Shown in pieces: positions 8,758 through 14,974 of a DNA stretch of 32,173 nucleotides. The stretch is taken from assembly GCA_030680655.1 (NCBI GenBank), contig JAUXUZ010000513.1:1-32173 (forward strand), given 5' to 3'. The position numbers and the translations under genes are program-made. This DNA comes from Phycisphaerales bacterium (GTDB taxonomy: Bacteria; Planctomycetota; Phycisphaerae; Phycisphaerales; UBA1924). Under the pieces are notes generated by a model. The model had not been told where the DNA came from. It saw only the letters and a program-made list of their open reading frames with translations, and ran no database searches. Within the stretch, counting starts at the first letter, position 1. Each line of letters opens with the position of its first letter.

Positions 8758-8963
8758 TGGAGGTGCTTGTCATCGTGTTGCCGATCGCACTCCTGATGGG
8801 CGCGGGGTCGTTGTGGGTGTTCGTGCGCTGCGTGCGTTCAGGGCAATACGACGATCTCGACACGCCGCCGCTTCGGGTGCTCAGCGACGAGAAGCGGGTC
8901 GGTAGCGACGGGGGGCGAGGGAGTGACGAGCAATCAAGCGGGCGCGGCTGCTCCGAAAGGTAA
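8757..8963 (+). CDS. ccoS: cbb3 oxidase assembly protein CcoS
   Basis: This 68-residue protein has one N-terminal transmembrane helix (residues 3-22) and then the family signature VRSGQYDDLDTPPLRVL. CcoS is needed for cofactor insertion into cbb3 oxidase. The ATG overlaps the ccoI stop (TGATG) and has a strong AAGGAGG at 8744-8750 with 6 nt spacing. The tail after residue 45 is Gly/Ser-rich and longer than in short CcoS proteins. It is the last recognisable gene of the oxidase operon. The same reading frame reopens after its TAA stop and leads into a dockerin-like ORF. Confidence 0.93.
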   Translation: MEVLVIVLPIALLMGAGSLWVFVRCVRSGQYDDLDTPPLRVLSDEKRVGSDGGRGSDEQSSGRGCSER

Positions 8964-8972
8964 GCCCGCAGG

Positions 8973-8994
8973 GGTTCGAGGCTCGAGTCGAACC
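8973..8994 (+). other. Hairpin-forming inverted repeat behind ccoS
   Basis: Arms GGTTCGA (8973-8979) and TCGAACC (8988-8994) are perfectly complementary and enclose an 8-nt segment that contains CTCGAG. The element starts 10 nt after the ccoS stop. No T-run follows, so it is not a standard intrinsic terminator. It may be a processing or stabilising hairpin at the 3' end of the cco transcript. Confidence 0.4.
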
Positions 8995-9008
8995 GACCTG
9001 GCGCGCGA

Positions 9009-9365
9009 GTGAACTTCGTGGGCGCGGGCCTCGCGGCGGCGCGGGCCATGGCGCTGGTGCACGATGTGGGCAGCAGCCCGGCGGACATGGGGCGGCAGGC
9101 GGGCGTGCTCGGCGGCTATGGCCTGCTGGCCAACAACGATTTCATCGGTCTCTTCTTTGAGGACGCGCCGCTCGCTGATGTCGGTCGCCAGGGCGGCATC
9201 GCGCCTGGTGACGGGGTGTTCGATAGCAACGACTTCGTCGTGTGTTTCGACGCCTTCGTTACCGACGCGCTTCGAGCGTCTGCCAGCGTGCAAGCGGCGA
9301 GGGACCGGGATACAGGACAAACCCCGAAAACGCCTAATGCCAACTGCATAATGCAGTTGCTTTAA
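9009..9365 (+). CDS. Orphan ORF containing a two-repeat dockerin-like module
   Basis: The 118-codon frame contains two gapless 29-residue repeats. The first starts ADMGRQAG and ends in NNDFIGLFFEDA; the second starts ADVGRQGG and ends in SNDFVVCFDAFV. Both align without gaps to the repeats of the dockerin-like domain at the ends of the three downstream secreted proteins. The capping cysteines (GxC...SCR) are missing, no signal peptide is visible, and the GTG start at 9009 has no ribosome site; an ATG at 9048 is an alternative. The frame is the same as that of ccoS, with 45 nt between the ccoS TAA and this GTG. It could be the surviving 3' end of a decayed dockerin gene or a real small protein. 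The repeats are seen directly; gene status is uncertain. Confidence 0.45.
   Translation: MNFVGAGLAAARAMALVHDVGSSPADMGRQAGVLGGYGLLANNDFIGLFFEDAPLADVGRQGGIAPGDGVFDSNDFVVCFDAFVTDALRASASVQAARDRDTGQTPKTPNANCIMQLL
9341..9359. repeat. 19-bp near-perfect palindrome upstream of dockerin gene 1
   Basis: CAACTGCAT and ATGCAGTTG flank a single central A and are perfectly complementary. The element lies 27 bp upstream of the -35 candidate of the following gene and overlaps the end of the orphan ORF. An adjacent 8-bp palindrome CTTTAAAG occupies 9360-9367. It could be a protein-binding operator, or a weak hairpin (7-bp stem, 5-nt loop) ending the upstream transcript. Confidence 0.45.
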
Positions 9366-9386
9366 AGGGTTTTCCCTCGGGAATCC

Positions 9387-9415
9387 TTGACAAGTGCTCA
9401 GGCATCGTGTCCACT
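9387..9415 (+). promoter_or_regulatory. Candidate promoter of dockerin gene 1
   Basis: TTGACA (9387-9392) is a full -35 match. After 17 bp comes TCCACT (9410-9415), a poor -10 (3/6) but similar to the TCTACT and TCTAGT hexamers at the same place before the two sister genes. The -35 is preceded by a small inverted repeat TTCCC-TC-GGGAA (9372-9383). Confidence 0.4.
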
Positions 9416-9445
9416 CACAGGTAAGGCCGCGCCGCCATTCCGAGG

Positions 9446-9464
9446 GATCGGCATTCTGCCGGTC
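9446..9464 (+). promoter_or_regulatory. Leader hairpin of dockerin gene 1
   Basis: GATCGGCA (9446-9453) pairs with TGCCGGTC (9457-9464), 8 bp with one T-G wobble around a TTC loop, in the 5' untranslated leader. Its position (about 30 nt after the -10 and 41 nt before the ATG) resembles that of the leader hairpins of the two sister genes, and the loop region again reads ATTC. Confidence 0.4.
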
Positions 9465-9505
9465 GAGGTGCGCCGCAATCACGTGCTCGCAAAGGGAGAA
9501 GTGAC

Positions 9506-11020
9506 ATGATGTCGATGAATGTGAAGAAGGGTCTGTTCGCTGCAACCGCCGCCGCCACGCTCTGCGCTGGTGCCACCGCGGACGTGGTCATTGTTCTGCC
9601 GTCGGGCAACTTCGGTGCTGGTCAGGACTTCAGCATGACGAGCCCGCCGCTCAGCGGCACGCTCACCGGCATCATCTTCTCATACGAGTACTCCAACGCC
9701 GCCGGTGCATCGTGGGCCGCCGACATGGCCGCCACAGTCGGCGCGAGCCAGTGGGGCTACTTCAACCGGTTCTGCAACGGGGCCAGCATCAACGAAGGCG
9801 CCACCGGCGCTCCGAACAATGGCACGCCGATCAATTTCACGTCTGCCACGCTCCCGATCGGATCGCCCGTCACGTACACCAACGAGACGGTACTTGTCGG
9901 CTGGGGCAATAGCTGGAACGGCGGCTCAGGCACCATGGCCAACGTCACCCTCACGCTCGTCGGCGTGAGCGTCGGTAACGGACCGACCAACCCCACCGGT
10001 CTTGGCGCGTCCACGAACTTGGGGAGCGGCTCGGTCCTTCTCACCGTCACGACCTTCGGCGGCATCAATCCCGCCAGCACGGGCATCTCCGTCAACGGCG
10101 ACCTGTCGGCGCTGGGCGGCGGCGGCTCGGTGGCGTTCTTTGACAACGGCACCAACGGTGACGTGACGGCCCTTGACGGCGTGTTCTCGTACACAACCAG
10201 CGTCGGCAGCCTCGCCGATGGCGACGCGTATTCAGTGGGCTTCACCGTGTCTGACGCTGAATCGCGATCCTCAAGCGGCGCGATCAACGGGACAGTTGAC
10301 CTGGCGGGCCAGACGCTCGCGACGGCGGCTGTTCCGAGCGGCGCCGGCGCGCTGGATGCGATCTCGGGCTTCTTCGGGCCCAACGACGTCGACATTTACA
10401 AGATCAATATCTGCGACGCCGCGAACTTCTCGGCGACAACCTTCGGCGGCACCACCGCCGACACGCAGTTGTTCCTCTTCAACACCGACGGCTTTGGCGT
10501 CGTGGCTAACGACGATGTACCAGACGGTCTTCCCGGCGACGCCACGCTGCAGTCAACCATTACCAGCGCCCTGATCCCCGGCAACGGTGACTACTACTTG
10601 GCGGTGACCCGCTACAACACCGATCCGGTCGATGCCGGCGCGGCTCTGATCTGGGCGAACACCCCCTTCAACACCGAGCGATCGCCCGACGGCGCCGGCG
10701 CGGGGAACCCCCTCGCGGCCTGGACCGGCGCATCGGCCGGCACCTCGACCTACACCATCGCGTTCACAGGCACGTGCTACCCGTCGAGCGGCCCGATCTG
10801 CGGCCTGGCCGATGTGGGCGGCGTCGGCGGTGCGCCGGGCGCTGACAACCACCTGGACAACAACGATTTCGTTGTGTTCATCGACTACTTCTTCTCGCAG
10901 AACCCGATCGCCGACCAGGGCTCAACCGGCGGCGTTGCGGGTGCCGACGGGGTGTACGACAACAACGACTTCATCGTCTTCATCGATAACTTCTTCAACG
11001 CCCCGGCCTCGTGCCGCTGA
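9506..11020 (+). CDS. Secreted protein with PPC-like domain and C-terminal GC-type dockerin-like module (gene 1)
   Basis: The 504-residue product has an N-terminal signal peptide (about residues 1-25, ending ATA|D). A beta-rich N-terminal region follows, then a choice-of-anchor-X-like domain with DNGTNGDVTALDG (near residues 160-265). Next is a PPC-like domain beginning near FGPNDVDIYKINICD (about 290-425). The C-terminal 73-residue dockerin-like module (432-504) has two EF-loop-like repeats, each ending NNDF(V/I)VFID.FF, capped by Cys at both ends. Domain names are family inference; the repeats and signal peptide are visible. No enzyme motif was recognised, so the function is unknown, probably an extracellular or cell-surface structural or binding protein. 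AGGGAG (9493-9498) supports ATG 9506; ATG 9509 and 9518 are in-frame alternatives. It has its own promoter and terminator. Confidence 0.88.
   Translation: MMSMNVKKGLFAATAAATLCAGATADVVIVLPSGNFGAGQDFSMTSPPLSGTLTGIIFSYEYSNAAGASWAADMAATVGASQWGYFNRFCNGASINEGATGAPNNGTPINFTSATLPIGSPVTYTNETVLVGWGNSWNGGSGTMANVTLTLVGVSVGNGPTNPTGLGASTNLGSGSVLLTVTTFGGINPASTGISVNGDLSALGGGGSVAFFDNGTNGDVTALDGVFSYTTSVGSLADGDAYSVGFTVSDAESRSSSGAINGTVDLAGQTLATAAVPSGAGALDAISGFFGPNDVDIYKINICDAANFSATTFGGTTADTQLFLFNTDGFGVVANDDVPDGLPGDATLQSTITSALIPGNGDYYLAVTRYNTDPVDAGAALIWANTPFNTERSPDGAGAGNPLAAWTGASAGTSTYTIAFTGTCYPSSGPICGLADVGGVGGAPGADNHLDNNDFVVFIDYFFSQNPIADQGSTGGVAGADGVYDNNDFIVFIDNFFNAPASCR
10799..11020 (+). repeat. Dockerin-like module coding repeat, copy 1
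   Basis: This 222-bp coding repeat (73 codons plus stop) recurs at 12713-12934 and 14722-14943 with high nucleotide identity. Most differences are at third codon positions. Within it two 29-30-residue half repeats (starting LADVGGVGG and IADQGSTGG) align without gaps. Confidence 0.85.
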
Positions 11021-11051
11021 ACCGCGGCTGACTTGAACCCGTCCCCCGTTG

Positions 11052-11088
11052 CGCCCCGCGCGGCTCCGGCTGCGCGGGGCGTTTTCTT
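11052..11088 (+). terminator. Intrinsic terminator of dockerin gene 1
   Basis: Perfect 10-bp stem CGCCCCGCGC (11052-11061) / GCGCGGGGCG (11072-11081) with a 10-nt loop, followed by TTTTCTT. It lies 31 nt after the stop codon. It is almost identical to the terminator of gene 3. Confidence 0.9.
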
Positions 11089-11107
11089 GCGGCCAAGAGA
11101 GGAATTT

Positions 11108-11128
11108 GCACTACGCAGTAGTGCGTAG
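11108..11128. repeat. Two interleaved inverted repeats
   Basis: GCACTAC (11108-11114) pairs with GTAGTGC (11118-11124), while CTACGCA (11111-11117) pairs with TGCGTAG (11122-11128). The two perfect 7-bp dyads overlap and exclude each other in single-stranded form. The element sits between the gene 1 terminator and the gene 2 promoter; no function is known. Confidence 0.5.
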
Positions 11129-11157
11129 GGCGGGTAGTGGGCAGATGATTAAGTTTA

Positions 11158-11173
11158 AATTAGCCTTCTAATT
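11158..11173. repeat. Small AT-rich dyad upstream of the gene 2 promoter
   Basis: AATTAG (11158-11163) and CTAATT (11168-11173) are perfect inverted repeats around CCTT. The dyad ends 12 bp before the -35 candidate, the same distance as the larger dyad ahead of gene 3. It is a possible operator. Confidence 0.4.
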
Positions 11174-11185
11174 GCCGCACGGGCA

Positions 11186-11214
11186 TGGCCATTCGTCGTT
11201 TCTTGAGTTCTACT
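11186..11214 (+). promoter_or_regulatory. Candidate promoter of dockerin gene 2
   Basis: TGGCCA (11186-11191, 4/6) and TCTACT (11209-11214, 4/6) are separated by 17 bp. The pair aligns without gaps to TTGCTA/TCTAGT upstream of gene 3 at a constant offset of 1888 bp. This co-conservation is better evidence than either weak hexamer alone. Confidence 0.45.
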
Positions 11215-11239
11215 TGAGCGTCCGGTGCGGCGTGTGTCG

Positions 11240-11261
11240 CGCGGCGGTATTCACCGCCGCG
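11240..11261 (+). promoter_or_regulatory. Conserved 5' leader hairpin of dockerin gene 2
   Basis: CGCGGCGGT (11240-11248) pairs perfectly with ACCGCCGCG (11253-11261) around an ATTC tetraloop. It starts 25 nt after the -10 and ends 50 nt before the ATG. The equivalent hairpin before gene 3 keeps all nine pairs through two G-U wobbles. Confidence 0.7.
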
Positions 11262-11311
11262 GCTCCTCTCTGGAGTCGCTGCCCGGTTTCGCTTGTAACA
11301 GGGAGAAATGA

Positions 11312-12934
11312 ATGAAAACGAGACTTATGGCCCTTGCTCTGGCTGCGTGCGCAGGAACCGTGTTCGCCAGCCCTCGCGAGTCGCAGGTTGCGCCGACGCC
11401 GCTTGATAGCGACGATCCGGGTGGGACGTTCAACATGACGTTCGCCAACAGCGACGGCGGCGGCGCATATACGGCCTTCCGCGTTCGCTTCACTGGCATG
11501 CTGACGTCGAACGTCGGGGGAACGTACGCCCAGGAAGTCGCTATCGATGTCACGCCCCCGGGTGGCGCGGTGCAGACGTTCCTTCTCGGAGCAGGCTTTA
11601 CCTACTCGACTCAATCCTTCGATATCGTGCGCACCCTCGCCGCCCCGGTCGCGACCGGTGGCACATGGACGTTTGCCTTGCGTGAGACCTATGACGACGC
11701 GGCCGGCATTCCCGATTCGACCGTCTCAGACCTGGTCGTCACGCTTGACGACGCGGCTGCTGAGCCCCCCACGCACACCAATCTCGGCACGCTGGTTGAC
11801 GGCGTGCCCGTCTCACAGGAGGTTGTCCTCGAAGCGGGCGAGGTGAAGTGGTTCAAGGTCACCACCGCCGAAGCCTCCGAGGCGGCGCACCGCAAGCTCG
11901 ACATCAACACGCTCGCTTCGACCTTTGGCGGCGACAGCGAGATCGGCGTCTACACCAGCACCGGCACCGGGCTCTTCGCCAACGACGACGCGGGCGGCGG
12001 GCTCTACAGCCAGCTCACCTTTGGTGAAGAAGGAGCGGCCGGGACGCTCGCTGCCGGCACGTACTTTGTTGCCGTCAGCTCGTACAACGCGACGTTCCTT
12101 GTTGCCGACTGGACCGTAACGAGCACGGGTCCCGGCGGCACGTTCCAGCTTACCCTGGCTCAGACCGTCTTTACGCCTCCCGTGGGCATCTGGAGCGAGT
12201 CGGCTGACGGTGGCGGCGACGCGGGCCAGGAACTCGCTAGCGCGCAGGTTGTGAGCGGCACGGGCGACCTTCCCCGAATCACCGGCTCGTTCGGTGTTGA
12301 CGATGTCGACATCTACAAGATCAACATCTGCGACACCGTCAGCTTCAGCGCCAGTACTGCTGGCACAGCGCCCGTCCTTGACACACAGTTGTTCCTGTTC
12401 AATGCGGACGGCACCGGCGTCGTGATGAACGACGACAACACCCTCGGCGGCGGCGGCCTCTGGTCGGCGCTGGACAACACCACCGGCTTCATCGCCGCGG
12501 CCGGTGACTACTACCTCGCCATCAGCCGCTACGACATCGACCCCACCAGCGGTGGGCTTGAGATCTGGGCCGACACCCCCTTCGCGGCCCAGCGTCAGCC
12601 CGACGGCGCCAACGCCGCCGGCATCCTTGACGGCTGGATCGGTGCCAACGCGGCCACCGGCAACTACCGCATCGACTTCACCGGCACCTGCCGCGTCGGC
12701 GCGGGACCGGCCTGCGGTCTGGCCGATGTGGGCGGCGTCGGCGGTGCGCCGGGTGCTGACAACCACCTCGACAACAACGACTTCGTCGTCTTCATCGACT
12801 ACTTCTTCACCCAGAACCCCATCGCCGACCAGGGCTCGACCGGCGGTGCGCCCGGCGCTGACGGCTCGTACGACAACAACGACTTCATCGTCTTCATCGA
12901 CAACTTCTTCAACGCCCCCGCCTCGTGCCGCTGA
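11312..12934 (+). CDS. Secreted protein with PPC-like domains and C-terminal GC-type dockerin-like module (gene 2)
   Basis: The 540-residue product starts with a signal peptide (residues 1-19, VFA|S). A beta-sandwich follows (about 20-145) with a WTFALRETYDDAAG segment that recalls proprotein-convertase P-domains. Two PPC-like regions come next (about 155-285 and 320-465). The second, from DVDIYKINICD to the QRQPDGAN segment, is nearly identical to the one in gene 3. The module at residues 468-540 is the Cys-capped dockerin-like domain. No catalytic motif was recognised, so a surface or extracellular adhesive role is possible but unproven. AGGGAG (11300-11305) lies 6 nt before ATG 11312. The gene is monocistronic, with its own promoter, leader hairpin and terminator. 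Confidence 0.88.
   Translation: MKTRLMALALAACAGTVFASPRESQVAPTPLDSDDPGGTFNMTFANSDGGGAYTAFRVRFTGMLTSNVGGTYAQEVAIDVTPPGGAVQTFLLGAGFTYSTQSFDIVRTLAAPVATGGTWTFALRETYDDAAGIPDSTVSDLVVTLDDAAAEPPTHTNLGTLVDGVPVSQEVVLEAGEVKWFKVTTAEASEAAHRKLDINTLASTFGGDSEIGVYTSTGTGLFANDDAGGGLYSQLTFGEEGAAGTLAAGTYFVAVSSYNATFLVADWTVTSTGPGGTFQLTLAQTVFTPPVGIWSESADGGGDAGQELASAQVVSGTGDLPRITGSFGVDDVDIYKINICDTVSFSASTAGTAPVLDTQLFLFNADGTGVVMNDDNTLGGGGLWSALDNTTGFIAAAGDYYLAISRYDIDPTSGGLEIWADTPFAAQRQPDGANAAGILDGWIGANAATGNYRIDFTGTCRVGAGPACGLADVGGVGGAPGADNHLDNNDFVVFIDYFFTQNPIADQGSTGGAPGADGSYDNNDFIVFIDNFFNAPASCR
12713..12934 (+). repeat. Dockerin-like module coding repeat, copy 2
   Basis: Second copy of the 222-bp coding repeat. It differs from copies 1 and 3 mainly in the linker (FFTQNP) and in the start of the second half repeat (GGAPGADGSYDNND instead of GGVAGADGVYDNND). 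Confidence 0.85.
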
Positions 12935-12966
12935 TCCGCGGCTGAGCTGAGACAGTCTTCCTTTGG

Positions 12967-13003
12967 GCCCCGCGCGGCTTGTGCCGCGCGGGGCTCTTTG
13001 TTT
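12967..13003 (+). terminator. Intrinsic terminator of dockerin gene 2
   Basis: Perfect 12-bp stem GCCCCGCGCGGC (12967-12978) / GCCGCGCGGGGC (12983-12994) with a TTGT loop, followed by TCTTTGTTT. It lies 32 nt after the stop codon. Confidence 0.92.
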
Positions 13004-13031
13004 GGCGGCAAACGTACGGGATTTGTTTGGA

Positions 13032-13061
13032 GCATTCGGTAAAGAATTCCTCATCGAATGC
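13032..13061. promoter_or_regulatory. 30-bp three-part dyad, candidate operator of gene 3
   Basis: Outer arms GCATTCG (13032-13038) and CGAATGC (13055-13061) are perfect inverted repeats. The central GAATTC (13044-13049) is itself palindromic and lies on exactly the same axis (13046.5). The dyad ends 12 bp before the -35 candidate, a position typical of an activator or repressor site. Symmetry is seen; binding is inferred. Confidence 0.5.
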
Positions 13062-13073
13062 GACCTAGGGGTA

Positions 13074-13102
13074 TTGCTACCGGGCCGGTCCTGTGGTCTA
13101 GT
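13074..13102 (+). promoter_or_regulatory. Candidate promoter of dockerin gene 3
   Basis: TTGCTA (13074-13079, 4/6), 17 bp, TCTAGT (13097-13102, 4/6). It aligns without gaps to the gene 2 promoter, and the distance from the -10 to the leader hairpin is 25 nt in both. Confidence 0.5.
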
Positions 13103-13127
13103 AGAGAGGTTCGTGCTGGTGGGATCA

Positions 13128-13149
13128 CGCGGCGGTACTCATCGCTGCG
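13128..13149 (+). promoter_or_regulatory. Conserved 5' leader hairpin of dockerin gene 3
   Basis: CGCGGCGGT (13128-13136) pairs with ATCGCTGCG (13141-13149) around an ACTC loop. Compared with gene 2, two C-to-T changes in the 3' arm turn G-C pairs into G-U pairs, so the RNA stem is kept. The hairpin ends 33 nt before the ATG. Confidence 0.65.
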
Positions 13150-13182
13150 GCCAGTGCGGTAGTTCTCAAGGGAGGCCTCATC

Positions 13183-14943
13183 ATGCAATCGAAGATGTTT
13201 GTACTCGCGTTGGCGGTCGCTGCGGGAAGCGCGTTCGCTCAGAACTCGATCGTGGACAACATCGCCGGAACGTTCGTCGATATATCGACAATGGGGAGCG
13301 TCAACAGCCTCGTTGCGTTTGATTCTGACGACGCCAGCTACGCGTTTACCAGTTCAGTGACCAACGGGATCTTCGCGTCAACGACGGTCCGCGTCTGTAC
13401 GAACGGTTACGCCCAGTGGGGCGGCGCGACGGGGGGGACGGCCTATTTCAATGGCGCGATCGCCAGCGGCACGGCCAGCCCGATGGCACCTGTTGATAGC
13501 CAGTGCCTCATGCCGCTTTGGGATGACCAGTACGTGCGTCCCGGTGGAGGGGCCAACCTCCACTGGATTGAAGGACCGGCGTCAAGCTTTGGCCTGCCTT
13601 CAGCGGCCGGCAACGTGCTGATCATCCAGTGGACGAACGTCGAGCACTACTTTACCTCGACGGGGCTGGCGACGTATCAGATCCAGGTGTTCCAGAACCC
13701 ACTCGGCGGGAGCGTCGCCGCGCAGATGCTCTACCAGAACGTGAACTTCGGCAACGCCGCCTGGGACAACGGGGCAAGCGCGACCATTGGCTTTGCCTCG
13801 GGCACGACCGGCGGCGCTGCGTCAATCAACAACGTGCAGTGGGCGTTCAACAGCGCTGGGAGCGTCAACAACGGCGACGTGTTGAGCCTGCTGATCCCCA
13901 CCGCCTCGGTGCCGCCGTCAGGCGTCGGCTCGTCTGTTGCGGCCGGTTCGAGCGTGCTGCTGCGCGTGAGCACCGCGTCCGGCTTTAACCCCAGCAGCTC
14001 GAGCATCACGGTGACCGGCAACCTGAGCACGAGCATGGGTGGGCCCGCGTCGGTCGCGTTCCAGGATGATGGCCTGAACGGTGACGTCACCGCCAGCGAC
14101 GGCACGTATTCCTACCTCGCTTCATACCCGTCGGGCACCACGGACGGAACGGCGTTTACCGTCCCGTTTACGGTTACGGACAATCTCGCACGCAGCAGCA
14201 GTGGCAGCATCAACTTCACTGCCGATACGGCCGGTGATCTTCCTGCGATGGCGGCGGTCCTGCCTGGCAGCGGCGACCTCTCGTCGATCACGGGTGTGCT
14301 GGGCGCCAACGACGTGGACATGTACAAGATCAACATCTGCGACATGGCGAACTTCAGCGCCACGACGCAGAACACGGCGCCGACGATCGACACCCAGCTG
14401 TTCCTGTTCAACGCCGACGGCACCGGCGTGGTCATGAACGACGACAACCCCGCAGGCACCGGCGGTCTGTGGTCGCGCATCGACAACACCACCGGGTTTA
14501 TTGTGGCCAACGGTACGTACTACCTGGCGATCAGCCGCTACGACATGGACCCCACCAGCGGGGGTCTTGAGATCTGGGCCGACACTCCTTTCGGCGCTCA
14601 GCGTCAGCCCGACGGCGCTAACTCAAGCGGCATCGTGGACGCTTGGAACGGGGCCAACGCCAACACCAACGGCTACCTGATCGAACTGACGGGCACGTGC
14701 TACCCGTCGAGCGGGCCGATCTGCGGCCTGGCCGACGTCGGCGGCGTGGGCGGTGCGCCGGGCGCTGACAACCACCTGGACAACAACGACTTCGTCGTGT
14801 TCATCGACTACTTCTTCAACCAGAATCCCATCGCCGACCAGGGCTCAACCGGCGGGGTTGCCGGCGCCGACGGCGTGTACGACAACAACGACTTCATCGT
14901 CTTCATCGACAACTTCTTCAACGCCCCCGCCTCCTGCCGCTGA
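13183..14943 (+). CDS. Secreted protein with nidogen-like, PPC-like and C-terminal GC-type dockerin-like regions (gene 3)
   Basis: The 586-residue product has a signal peptide (residues 1-19, AFA|Q). Its N-terminal region (about 20-240) has a conserved pattern of NGYAQWGG, MPLWDDQY and IIQWTNVEHY that recalls nidogen-like extracellular domains. A choice-of-anchor-X-like region with DDGLNGDVTASDG follows (about 245-345), then a PPC-like domain (about 365-505) nearly identical to gene 2, and the 73-residue Cys-capped dockerin-like module (514-586). The protein looks like a mosaic of the modules of genes 1 and 2 behind a unique N-terminus. No enzyme motif was seen. A GGGAGG ribosome site lies just upstream of ATG 13183. 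It has its own promoter, leader hairpin and terminator. Confidence 0.88.
   Translation: MQSKMFVLALAVAAGSAFAQNSIVDNIAGTFVDISTMGSVNSLVAFDSDDASYAFTSSVTNGIFASTTVRVCTNGYAQWGGATGGTAYFNGAIASGTASPMAPVDSQCLMPLWDDQYVRPGGGANLHWIEGPASSFGLPSAAGNVLIIQWTNVEHYFTSTGLATYQIQVFQNPLGGSVAAQMLYQNVNFGNAAWDNGASATIGFASGTTGGAASINNVQWAFNSAGSVNNGDVLSLLIPTASVPPSGVGSSVAAGSSVLLRVSTASGFNPSSSSITVTGNLSTSMGGPASVAFQDDGLNGDVTASDGTYSYLASYPSGTTDGTAFTVPFTVTDNLARSSSGSINFTADTAGDLPAMAAVLPGSGDLSSITGVLGANDVDMYKINICDMANFSATTQNTAPTIDTQLFLFNADGTGVVMNDDNPAGTGGLWSRIDNTTGFIVANGTYYLAISRYDMDPTSGGLEIWADTPFGAQRQPDGANSSGIVDAWNGANANTNGYLIELTGTCYPSSGPICGLADVGGVGGAPGADNHLDNNDFVVFIDYFFNQNPIADQGSTGGVAGADGVYDNNDFIVFIDNFFNAPASCR
14722..14943 (+). repeat. 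Dockerin-like module coding repeat, copy 3
   Basis: Third copy of the 222-bp coding repeat. Its protein sequence differs from copy 1 at a single linker residue (FFNQNP instead of FFSQNP), and similarity continues through the stop codon into the terminator. Confidence 0.85.
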
Positions 14944-14974
14944 TCGTCGGCTGACTTGAACCCGTCCCCCTTTG

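Noticed and set aside
8971-8994. tRNA T-arm-like GGTTCGA sequence
   Set aside because: It is one arm of a simple hairpin; no acceptor, D or anticodon arms are present around it.
9506-14943. Repeats as a CRISPR array or mobile element
   Set aside because: The repeats are 222-bp coding modules far apart, without spacers, transposase or terminal inverted repeats.
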